From the NCBI GenBank assembly GCA_938091115.1, contig CALKNI010000092.1:1-64000 (forward strand): a stretch of 64,000 bases of DNA. Direction: 5' to 3'. Origin of the DNA: an uncultured Pirellulaceae bacterium. Its GTDB lineage: Bacteria; Planctomycetota; Planctomycetia; Pirellulales; Pirellulaceae. The translations under genes and the position numbers were made by a program. Shown piece after piece: positions 9,128 through 16,571 of this stretch. The notes beneath the pieces were generated by a model that was not told where the DNA came from, did no database searches, and saw nothing but the letters and a program-made list of their open reading frames with translations. Within the stretch, counting starts at the first letter, position 1. The number at the start of each line of letters is the position of its first letter.

Positions 9128-10048
9128 ATGTCAGCAATGTCAACGAACCCAGAAATCACGACGGCCAAAGAAACCACTAGGTTGCAAACCTATGTAGCGC
9201 TGACGAAATTGCGAATTTCGGTAATGGTATTAATCACATTCGCGGTTGCGGCGGTGTTAGCTGCGTATTTCGCGGACCAGACAATGGGCATCGGCACAAT
9301 GTTTGGTGCTTTGGTAGGAATGTTGATGATTGCGTCGAGTGGCAATGCCATGAATATGTACCTCGAGCGCTACACTGATTTTCTGATGCCCAGAACTGCC
9401 TCACGCCCCCTGCCCTCTCAGCGATTGTCATCTACAGAGGTTGCAATGTTTGTGGCAGTGACTTTTGGTGTCGGGGTCGCGTTTCTTTACGGGATGGTGA
9501 ATTGGCAGACGGCGGTTTGCGGTATTGCAAATTGGTTACTTTACGTTGTTATCTACACGCCACTCAAGCTAAAAACGCCGCTTAACACCGAGATTGGTGC
9601 CATCGCTGGAGCGATGCCCATAATTATGGGATCACTGGCCGCCACAGAAACTGTTGGCTTGGTGTGTTGGTCTTTTTTTGCTGTGCTGGTTCTCTGGCAG
9701 TTTCCTCATTTTATGGCGATCGCATGGATGTATCGTGATCAGTACCGCAAGGGTGGATTGAAAATGATTACTGTCACCGAGCCAACTGGTCGAGTCGCAG
9801 GTGTGAAATCGGTAGTCACAGCGGCGATGCTCATTGCTGTCAGCCTACTTCCGATTCTGGCTTTGAGGACGCAGGTTCATATTTGGATTTTCGCAATCGC
9901 CTCTTTGTTGCTTGGGGCTTATTATTTCAAAGCTGCTTGGGCATTTCGTCTCGATCGTAGCGATCAGGTGGCTAGACAGTTGCTGCGTGCATCATTGCTA
10001 TACCTTCCTGCTTATATGCTGGTCTTGATTCTTGCTTGTTTGACTTAG
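9128..10048 (+). CDS. ctaB: Protoheme IX farnesyltransferase (haem O synthase)
   Basis: A UbiA-family membrane enzyme that attaches a farnesyl group to haem b to make haem O for the oxidase. The 306 residues hold multiple transmembrane helices. The first prenyl-diphosphate motif reads NMYLERYTDFLMPRTASRPL, matching the family's N-x3-D-x3-D-x2-M-x-RT-x2-RP except that the first Asp is Glu here. The second loop motif (AWMYRDQYRKGGLKM) is typical. ATG at 9128 or 9137 could be used. No ctaA (haem A synthase) is seen in the window. Confidence 0.93.
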   Translation: MSAMSTNPEITTAKETTRLQTYVALTKLRISVMVLITFAVAAVLAAYFADQTMGIGTMFGALVGMLMIASSGNAMNMYLERYTDFLMPRTASRPLPSQRLSSTEVAMFVAVTFGVGVAFLYGMVNWQTAVCGIANWLLYVVIYTPLKLKTPLNTEIGAIAGAMPIIMGSLAATETVGLVCWSFFAVLVLWQFPHFMAIAWMYRDQYRKGGLKMITVTEPTGRVAGVKSVVTAAMLIAVSLLPILALRTQVHIWIFAIASLLLGAYYFKAAWAFRLDRSDQVARQLLRASLLYLPAYMLVLILACLT

Positions 10049-10115
10049 TTTTGAGAATTGTATTATTACGACGTGTCGAGTTGGTGAATTTTAGACCTTA
10101 GATTTTTATAGAAAA

Positions 10116-11393
10116 ATGAATTCAAAAGTGAATCCGTCCGAAGCAATGAGCACCGCCAACGGTGTTGGGGATGAGGGTTCGCATGGGCATATTAAATTGA
10201 AGTACCAGCCTGCGGTGCCCGTGCCCAAAGGCAAACTTGCCGTCTGGCTATTTCTGTCGACGGAAATAATGTTTTTTACGGCCTTGATTGGTACCTATAT
10301 TGTACTTCGGTTCGGAGCGCCAGAGGGAAGTTGGCCGACTCCCAAAGATGTCCGTGTTCTCGAATGGCTAGGTGCTGTTAATACGTTTGTTTTGATCTGT
10401 TCCAGTGTGACGATTGTGTTTGGGATGGAGGCGGCGAAGCATAACCTGCCTGGCAAGGCAAAGACCTGGTTAGTTGCTACGTTTGTTCTGGGATGCGTAT
10501 TTTTGGGAATCAAGGCGTATGAATATAACTCCAAGTTTGAACACGGAATCCACCCGGGGACTCCACGAAGTTTGCTTTACGATCGCGCCGACCTAAGTTA
10601 TCTCTCTGCCCTAAAGGCGAATTTAGATGCGGAGATCTTAAGCATTGAGAAAACGAAAACTGCCTTGGTTTCTGAGGCCGAAGCAGAACATGGTCACAGC
10701 GGCGGTTTGGATAATCTAGTCTTGATTCGATCAGGTCTGGTTCAATGGACTCAGAAAACGGTTGGTGAATCTGAGAGCCCGATAATGAGAGAGTTAGCTC
10801 TTGAAAGTTTGGCTCACCAGATTAATCCTCGCGGTCCCAACCCAAGAGTGGATGCCTATCTGGCGGGTGAAACTGTTGATGTAAGAGATCGAATCGCTAA
10901 ATTGCAGGGCCAACAGGAGGCCGTTGACGAGGAAGTCCGGGAGATACAAGCGACAGTCAATGCGTTGTCTGAAGAGCTTGAAGGTGAGCTAGATGAGGAA
11001 AAAAAGTCAGATATCGAAAGTAGGTTAGCGACGGCGACTGAAAAATCGAAGACGGCTGCGACGAAGGCAACCGAGGTTGTTGACCTGCTCGCACCTTTAG
11101 AAAGTCGGGTTGCTGCCTATGAGCAGTTTAATGGAATTCATGACGGGCTTAATGAGCATTTTCATCTGAGACTCCCGATGGTAATTCCCAGCGGTAACAC
11201 GTGGGCGAATACCTATTTCTTAATGACCGGTTTTCATGCTTTGCACGTACTGGGAGGCCTTGTCGCTTTTGTTGTTTTGTTAATGTTTCGGTTGGATCGT
11301 TCCCGAGCTGGTTTGATGGAGAACGTCGGTTTGTACTGGCATTTCGTCGATATCGTTTGGATATTTTTGTTCCCTCTGCTTTACTTATTTTAA
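10116..11393 (+). CDS. coxC: Cytochrome c oxidase subunit III with large soluble insertion
   Basis: Subunit III stabilises the oxidase core. The family is usually about 200-260 residues; this one is 425. Residues 40-140 carry the first helices ([20 protein letters not shown]) and residues ~355-425 the last ones ([33 protein letters not shown]), both well conserved. Between them lies a hydrophilic insertion of about 205 residues, roughly 145-352, rich in Glu, Lys and Ala and predicted to be coiled coil ([20 protein letters not shown]). Reading frame and flanks are intact, so the insertion looks functional rather than a disruption. The next gene begins four bases after the stop. Confidence 0.92.
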   Translation: MNSKVNPSEAMSTANGVGDEGSHGHIKLKYQPAVPVPKGKLAVWLFLSTEIMFFTALIGTYIVLRFGAPEGSWPTPKDVRVLEWLGAVNTFVLICSSVTIVFGMEAAKHNLPGKAKTWLVATFVLGCVFLGIKAYEYNSKFEHGIHPGTPRSLLYDRADLSYLSALKANLDAEILSIEKTKTALVSEAEAEHGHSGGLDNLVLIRSGLVQWTQKTVGESESPIMRELALESLAHQINPRGPNPRVDAYLAGETVDVRDRIAKLQGQQEAVDEEVREIQATVNALSEELEGELDEEKKSDIESRLATATEKSKTAATKATEVVDLLAPLESRVAAYEQFNGIHDGLNEHFHLRLPMVIPSGNTWANTYFLMTGFHALHVLGGLVAFVVLLMFRLDRSRAGLMENVGLYWHFVDIVWIFLFPLLYLF

Positions 11394-11397
11394 ATTC

Positions 11398-11817
11398 ATG
11401 ATTGAAACAGACACCCTCGATCACCATTCGGCGCAGGATTCAAACACAAAGGTTTTTGTGTTCGTATTTCTAATGTTGTGCGTGTTGACGGGGCTTTCGT
11501 TTTGGGTCGCCAACTCCTATTTGATGGAGAATAAGGTAGTTGGCTGGGCGGCAATGATGATGGTTTCAGTAGCCAAGGCATTGTTGGTCATTTTGTTTTT
11601 TATGCACCTGTGGTGGGAGCGTGCGTGGAAATATGTACTCACAATTCCAGCCTTGATCATGGGGGTTTTACTAGTTTTGTTGCTGGTTCCGGACGTTGGC
11701 TTTCGTACTATGACCTACTCAAAAGATCGCCGAGAGAATGCTCCTAAACCTGTTGTCGGTGAATCCGCTGTCAGCGAAACGGTTGTAGGAACTTCTGAGA
11801 CTCTAAAACTAGATTAA
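11398..11817 (+). CDS. Cytochrome c oxidase subunit IV (prokaryotic COX4 family)
   Basis: A 139-residue membrane protein with three transmembrane helices. The second carries the family pattern with a Lys-Ala-Leu followed by FFMHLWWERAWK. Members of this family are small accessory subunits of caa3-type oxidases. The position, directly after coxC with a four-base gap, fits. The ~35 residues after the last helix are polar and probably disordered. Confidence 0.88.
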   Translation: MIETDTLDHHSAQDSNTKVFVFVFLMLCVLTGLSFWVANSYLMENKVVGWAAMMMVSVAKALLVILFFMHLWWERAWKYVLTIPALIMGVLLVLLLVPDVGFRTMTYSKDRRENAPKPVVGESAVSETVVGTSETLKLD

Positions 11818-11838
11818 GGCAAGGTTTGGCAAAAAAAT

Positions 11839-13101
11839 ATGTTTGCACGAGTGAGAGTGTTTCTATGGGTTTTGGTAGTGCTGTCTGCTGCGGGAGTGAT
11901 TTATCTCCGTTCTGTCGACAGTGGCACCGTTAATCAGCGCCGGGTAGCGTCTATCGATAAGGATGAAGACGACAGCACAAATCTTCAGCTTGACAGCACC
12001 GGAAGAGCGTTTGCCAAGGTTCCATGGGAACATTTGCCCAGTGTCGATCGTTTTGAACTTATTGATCAGGATGGGAACAAATTTGATTCGGCGGATCTAG
12101 CAGGGCAGGCTTACGTTGTCAGTTTCTTTTTTGCAAGTTGCCCGACGTTTTGTATGGATCTAAATAAAGAGATAGACCGTGTGAATTCAGCATTGAAGGG
12201 AACAGATGTGCGTTTCTTGACGATGACGGTCGATCCGAAAAATGATACTCCTGAAGTTTTAAACAGGTATGCGGAGGGATTTGGGGCGAAGCCTGATCGC
12301 TGGGCATTTCTAACTGGACAGAATTACCAATTAGTCGAAATTGGTGAGAACATGTTCAATGTGCCAGTGAATCCTGAAACACACACCGATAACATTCTTT
12401 TGGTTGATAAATGGGGGCGTTATCGCGATCGGTTTAAATGGGATCAACCCTACGATATGAAGCGATTTATCAGAGTAGCAAAAGAAGTTGCTGCCGAAAC
12501 GAAACCGCCACTCGGGGAAAAAGTAGAAACTAGAAATGTTTTAGCCGGAGTAGAGCGGGCAGAGCTAAACGACATTCGCTGGGTTCGTGATTTTTTCCTG
12601 ACCGAACGGACCGGTGAAAAGTTCTTTTCTCGCGATTTGACTGGCGAGGTCTGGATTGCAAATTTCTTTTTTAGTAACTGTCCGGGCGTGTGCAAGGCTC
12701 AGAATCAATACCTTCGTAACTTGCAAAAACGGCTTGGAGATGATTGCCCTAGGATTGTTAGTATTACAACTGATCCTGCGCGAGACACGGTAGAGCATCT
12801 CCGAGAATATGCCGATGCCCTTGGGGCTGACCCGGAGAACTGGCTGTTTTTGACGGGAAATCCAGTGTTGATCAAGAGGATTGGAAGTGAGTTTTTCAAG
12901 GCGGATTCGGGAGATGAGCATCACTCGTCACTGCTGTATGTTGTTGACCGGTGGGGCCAGGTTCGTGGGAAGTTTGATTGGGAAAACGCTGCTGACGAGG
13001 TGGAGATGATCAAACTGGTTAAAGTGCTTGAAGGTGAAGATCGGCCCAATGTTTGCGTTGACGAAGAAAAAGTAACAGTGAAACCTGAGGAACAAAAATG
13101 A
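11839..13101 (+). CDS. Tandem double Sco1/SenC copper chaperone
   Basis: Sco proteins deliver copper to the CuA site of subunit II. This 420-residue protein has an N-terminal membrane anchor and two complete Sco/thioredoxin-fold domains in tandem. The first has CPTFC near residue 100 with a later His (ETHTDNILLVDKWG). The second has CPGVC near residue 280 with DEHHSSLLYVVDRWG. Both keep the two Cys and the His copper ligands. Single-domain proteins of about 200 residues are the rule. It overlaps the next gene by ATGA. One domain may act as a thiol reductant and the other as copper carrier; that is inference. Confidence 0.92.
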   Translation: MFARVRVFLWVLVVLSAAGVIYLRSVDSGTVNQRRVASIDKDEDDSTNLQLDSTGRAFAKVPWEHLPSVDRFELIDQDGNKFDSADLAGQAYVVSFFFASCPTFCMDLNKEIDRVNSALKGTDVRFLTMTVDPKNDTPEVLNRYAEGFGAKPDRWAFLTGQNYQLVEIGENMFNVPVNPETHTDNILLVDKWGRYRDRFKWDQPYDMKRFIRVAKEVAAETKPPLGEKVETRNVLAGVERAELNDIRWVRDFFLTERTGEKFFSRDLTGEVWIANFFFSNCPGVCKAQNQYLRNLQKRLGDDCPRIVSITTDPARDTVEHLREYADALGADPENWLFLTGNPVLIKRIGSEFFKADSGDEHHSSLLYVVDRWGQVRGKFDWENAADEVEMIKLVKVLEGEDRPNVCVDEEKVTVKPEEQK

Positions 13102-13664
13102 GTGGAGAAGAGTTTTTTAAGCTTGAATCAAACCCAGCGCTTGGTAAAAAGCTGACGATCGTCAGTTGGGTTGTGACTGTCGCGGTCTGGGGTTTGGTTG
13201 GTCTCATGAGAAGTCCGACGAAAATTCCTTTGCCTGATGGTGTGACTTTGGATTTTTTGCCGATGGTGCATGCTGGATTGAATTGTCTGGTCGCTCTGTT
13301 TCTAATTTTGGCGTTGGTCTTTGTCAAACAGAGAAAGATTCAAATGCACCGGTTATCGATTTCAGCTGCGATGGTTTGCTCGGCGCTATTTCTTCTGTGC
13401 TACGTTGCATACCATTTTACTAACGAAGAAACCAAGTTTGGCGGCGAGGGATTCGCAAGAACTGCTTATTTTGTTTTACTGATTAGCCATATTGTTTTGG
13501 CAGCGTTAAGCCTTCCATTTATTTTACAAACGTGGATTTATGGATTCACCAATCAGTTTGAAAAGCATCGTAAAATGGCGAAAATGGTCTTTCCCGTTTG
13601 GCTGTATGTCGCGCTGACCGGGCCAATTTGCTATTTAATGCTGCAACCTTATTATGGGCAGTAG
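13098..13664 (+). CDS. DUF420 family membrane protein, probable oxidase assembly factor
   Basis: A 188-residue protein with five likely transmembrane helices and conserved histidines inside or beside them (MVHAGLN, HRLSISAAM, YVAYHF, LISHIVLA). This matches the DUF420 family, often found beside sco and oxidase genes and thought to help oxidase maturation. It starts within the ATGA overlap with the Sco gene, so it is translationally coupled. The exact role is not known from the sequence. Confidence 0.85.
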   Translation: MSGEEFFKLESNPALGKKLTIVSWVVTVAVWGLVGLMRSPTKIPLPDGVTLDFLPMVHAGLNCLVALFLILALVFVKQRKIQMHRLSISAAMVCSALFLLCYVAYHFTNEETKFGGEGFARTAYFVLLISHIVLAALSLPFILQTWIYGFTNQFEKHRKMAKMVFPVWLYVALTGPICYLMLQPYYGQ

Positions 13665-13719
13665 GGTAATGGTGGTTAGAATTCCTGAGTTGATTGTTTG
13701 AGCTTGGAGGGCAGATGAA

Positions 13720-14010
13720 ATGGGCGACTTAAATTTAAGAAGATTCTCACGGATAGTTGGCTGTGCTTTTCAGGTTTTGGTTCTGCAGCTAGTGTTTTCT
13801 ACCAGTTTACTTGGCTGCCCCACCTGCAAAGACGGCCTGCACGCCGATGGTTCTGCGGCAGCTTATGCGATGAGTATTCTGTTTATGATGGGAATGCCCT
13901 TTGTTATTCTGTCCTGTTGGGTGACGACCATTGTCCGGTTAAGGCAAGGTATTCCTGAAGCTGAAGATCTTTCTACCGATGGCTCGTCTGATGAGCAGAC
14001 AGGCCTTTAG
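13720..14010 (+). CDS. Small membrane protein with CPTC motif, oxidase-operon end
   Basis: A 96-residue protein starting at an ATG with GGAGGG upstream. It has an N-terminal hydrophobic signal or anchor (VLVLQLVFSTSLLG), then CPTCKDGL, a second transmembrane segment (YAMSILFMMGMPFVILSCW) and a short acidic tail. The CPTC pair would be exposed at the periplasmic face and could bind metal or act as a thiol pair. It is the last gene of the oxidase operon. I do not recognise a named family. Confidence 0.7.
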   Translation: MGDLNLRRFSRIVGCAFQVLVLQLVFSTSLLGCPTCKDGLHADGSAAAYAMSILFMMGMPFVILSCWVTTIVRLRQGIPEAEDLSTDGSSDEQTGL

Positions 14011-14035
14011 ACGCGGTGTGGCTAGGATTTCAACT

Positions 14036-14069
14036 GCCCGCCCTCTCAAAAGTGGAGGGGCGTTGCTTT
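14036..14069. terminator. Possible terminator between convergent genes
   Basis: CGCCCTC and GAGGGGCG can pair with one bulge around a short A-rich loop, followed by TTGCTTTT. It lies between the oxidase operon (+) and the hydrolase (-), and may end transcription from the operon. Confidence 0.4.
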
Positions 14070-14936
14070 TCAAGCCAACCAGCGAACGATATTTTCACCC
14101 ACTTCGTTAAATCTTGAAGTGTAAAAGTGGTCGGCTTCTTCGATTTCGTGAATCGTTAAAGAGTTCCAGCCATCTGATAAAAGTGCGAGGTCGTCCCGCA
14201 GGCCTTCAAAAGCAACGTTTTCATTGAGCTCTTTCTCGCCGAATAGCATCAGAGTGGGGATCTCAATTCGATCGATAAAATCGAGCCAATTAAATGACTC
14301 GGAGGGTCCATATTTATCGAGGTAACCTTGGGGACTCATCCAGGTAGGAAATGGAAACGGTATCTGAATTGGATTATTTGCTTGCTTCTGCTGGACCAGT
14401 GATTCACATTTTTTTATTGTTTCTCGAAACAGCTCGCCGCGAGGGGAGTCGCTTAGCTTGGCATGGCTAAGTCTAGTTGCTGATAGTGCGATAATGTTCT
14501 TGATACTTGGGTGCGATGCAAAGGCCTGGGAATAGATAGACTTAATTGCCCCAAGTGAGTGCCCGACTGAGGCGATGTTGGTATGGCCGCGTTTGACTAG
14601 AAAATCTGCCCACGCGGTGATGTCCATTTTGGAGTCTGCGACGTCCTCGAAAGCCGCGCCAACAGAGCGTGTCTTTCCTGCCCACGTGGAAGAATTGATC
14701 ATGTCATGACCACGCGTATTGGCGATGATAACATGGATCCCAATGGACTCTAGGACTTCCGCTAGGTGGAATAAAAGTCTTGAAGAATAAAAGTTTCCAC
14801 CGAGTCCATGTGTCAAAATGGCGGCGTTGATCGCGCCGGTTTCCGCATTGGTTACAAGCGTTTGCGTCGACTCGCGGTAAAACCCATGCAGCCTTACGAA
14901 ATCAGAAGTGATGGTTTGAACCAATTCGCCGTGCAT
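14070..14936 (-). CDS. Alpha/beta hydrolase
   Basis: A 288-residue serine hydrolase of the alpha/beta fold. The oxyanion region reads LTHGLGGNFYSSRLL, the nucleophile elbow GHSLGA near residue 127, and the catalytic His is in EADHFYTSRF near the C-terminus; LMLFGEKELNEN precedes the likely acid. No signal peptide, so cytoplasmic. The ATG at 14936 is preferred over the ORF-track TTG one codon upstream because GAGG lies eight bases before it. Substrate unknown. Confidence 0.83.
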   Translation of the reverse strand: MHGELVQTITSDFVRLHGFYRESTQTLVTNAETGAINAAILTHGLGGNFYSSRLLFHLAEVLESIGIHVIIANTRGHDMINSSTWAGKTRSVGAAFEDVADSKMDITAWADFLVKRGHTNIASVGHSLGAIKSIYSQAFASHPSIKNIIALSATRLSHAKLSDSPRGELFRETIKKCESLVQQKQANNPIQIPFPFPTWMSPQGYLDKYGPSESFNWLDFIDRIEIPTLMLFGEKELNENVAFEGLRDDLALLSDGWNSLTIHEIEEADHFYTSRFNEVGENIVRWLA

Positions 14937-15066
14937 CAAAATCCTCGGCTCAATAAATGAAAAATCTGGGCTTGAATTGCTATCGTCGCGTCGGCGGAAT
15001 CAGGCCGCCATCAAAAAATTCTGTCTCTTTGGATTTCTAATTTCTGGGCCGCCTGTTTTCCTTTAG

Positions 15067-15098
15067 ACAAAAAAAGCCTCAACCGGTTTGGCAGAGGC
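15067..15098 (-). terminator. Rho-independent terminator for the 153-aa gene
   Basis: On the minus strand GCCTC and GAGGC pair around a central part that can extend the stem, followed by seven T. It lies about 40 bases after the stop of the gene at 15139. Confidence 0.7.
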
Positions 15099-15138
15099 AT
15101 GATTTGCATTGGAGTGGATACCTCGCGGTAGCCGTTTT

Positions 15139-15600
15139 CTATTGGTTATCACCGGGGTGTAGGCTCAATTGTGAGAGCAGCTGTAAAACCCCATTTAGGT
15201 GAGCGAGACGTGGTCCGTAACGATCTACAAATTCGTTCAAAACGAATTCGCTGTCCATCATTTCTTCATGGTTATCGTTGACATCAATTGTCAGTGTTTG
15301 CAAGAACTCTGTTTGAACTTGCGAAAGTGCCTCAGCGGCCGCGCGGCAGCGTCGAGCCAGCAGGGGATTCGCGTCTTTCCAGTGAGATAGCTCATTCGAG
15401 CGTTGACGTTGACTGGCGTGCATTTGGTCGATCATTTCTTCCATCAGTTCATTCTGGCGGTCCTGCCCGGCTACAAGTTGCTGAAGAATAGCTGCGATTT
15501 CATTTTGACCTGCTCCCGAATGAGGGGCGGCAGAATCGCTAGCACTTTGGGCAACGTCAATCCGGAAAACTGGGGAAATATCTTGTGAATCGTGAGGCAT
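15139..15600 (-). CDS. Conserved protein of unknown function, planctomycete-type
   Basis: A 153-residue cytoplasmic protein with no known catalytic motif. The first ~35 residues are polar and low-complexity. Residues ~35-75 are Gln/Glu-rich and likely coiled coil (AAILQQLVAGQDRQNELMEE). The C-terminal half (NPLLARRCRAAAEALSQVQ ... EFVDRYGPRLAHLNGVLQLL) has the density of charged and invariant-looking residues expected of a conserved domain. It has its own terminator and the upstream region is a large divergent gap, so it is a single-gene unit. I recognise the pattern as recurring in planctomycete proteins but know no function. Confidence 0.75.
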   Translation of the reverse strand: MPHDSQDISPVFRIDVAQSASDSAAPHSGAGQNEIAAILQQLVAGQDRQNELMEEMIDQMHASQRQRSNELSHWKDANPLLARRCRAAAEALSQVQTEFLQTLTIDVNDNHEEMMDSEFVLNEFVDRYGPRLAHLNGVLQLLSQLSLHPGDNQ

Positions 15601-16003
15601 ATGATCAACGCTCCGGGAAGTTTTTTATGAATACCTAACTAGTATAAACCGCGCTATGGAAAGTGTCGAGCTTTTGCTTGAGTATTCATTATTTTTGAAA
15701 TATCACTTGAGTGAAAAAATAGACTGACCCGAAAAGTTTTTCATTAAGCTGTTAAGAGAATCCATGTGTGCCATTAATTCGGTTTGGAGCAAGCCCTCGG
15801 TAAGACGTTGGTAATCTAAAGTGAAAAACCCGAATCCGCCGATGTCACATGAGCGTTCACGCGCCAACCAAAGTTTTAAGAGCAGCTATTTGACAAAAAA
15901 AATATTTTGGTTGTTGACAAAAAAACAAATTCTGTATGCATCGAATTTTGGTTGAAATTCATTTTTGCGACGTGAATTTGGATAATTCATAAGGACAGAG
16001 CTT
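15601..16003. other. Divergent intergenic region with A/T-rich repeats
   Basis: No gene seen. It separates the minus-strand 153-aa gene from the plus-strand SNF2 unit. It contains two copies of TTGACAAAAAAA 24 bases apart (15890 and 15914) and two copies of ATTTTGGTTG, described below as a possible promoter. Confidence 0.6.
15890..15953 (+). promoter_or_regulatory. Possible promoter and repeated site upstream of the SNF2 unit
   Basis: TTGACA occurs at 15890 and 15914, each followed by a run of A. The second copy is followed after 15 bases by TATGCA, a poor -10. ATTTTGGTTG is repeated about 40 bases apart and overlaps the second TTGACA region. Two sites at a fixed distance could bind a regulator. 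Confidence 0.35.
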
Positions 16004-16537
16004 TTGACCCAAGCGACTACCCATTCACTTAAAACATTCGGTTTTATGACCGTTGTTGAGTTGCCTTCATTAGGGCATTGCGGCGGATTATTGGTTGTTT
16101 CAAAAATTGGAAGGCCGATTGAATTTCATTGCACCGCACCAGTGGCAACTAATCGTGCCCAGCAGATCATGTACGGTGAAACTTATAGCGGTTTTCTATT
16201 TTCTGATCAGATAGGAATGGCGTTAATTGACAAAGCACGCGAGCGACCGTCAATATTCCTGACGGACCGTTCGGAGATGTTGCCGCTAACAGAGCTGATT
16301 GATAATCCGTTGGTTTTTGCCGAACCGGTTGATTCCAAAGGGGAGTTTGATGGTTCCGGGTTGGAGCATTTTGATCTTTCCGGGCAGTCAGTCTACTGCG
16401 TCAATTATCGTGGAACGAAAGCGACTGCAATCGCCGAGGGTGTACAAGAATTTGCTAGTCGACTGCCACTCGACGAGCCATTTGAAAGAATCCGGCAGGC
16501 AATTGAGGAGGCTCATTCCGTGCTTCGTGCGGCGTGA
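16004..16537 (+). CDS. Conserved protein of unknown function, partner of SNF2 helicase
   Basis: A 177-residue protein, probably started by TTG at 16004 since AAGGAC lies seven to eight bases upstream; an in-frame ATG at 16046 is the alternative. The sequence has no signal peptide. It has alternating beta-strand-like segments (FMTVVELPSLGHCGGLLVV) and IEFHCTAPVATNRAQQIMYG, but no catalytic motif I know. The helicase gene starts at or just beyond its end, so the two are co-transcribed. A joint role in DNA or RNA handling is inferred only from that linkage. Confidence 0.75.
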   Translation: MTQATTHSLKTFGFMTVVELPSLGHCGGLLVVSKIGRPIEFHCTAPVATNRAQQIMYGETYSGFLFSDQIGMALIDKARERPSIFLTDRSEMLPLTELIDNPLVFAEPVDSKGEFDGSGLEHFDLSGQSVYCVNYRGTKATAIAEGVQEFASRLPLDEPFERIRQAIEEAHSVLRAA

Positions 16538-16571
16538 TCAGGTTTCTCTCAAATCTTTAGAAGCGGTTTCG

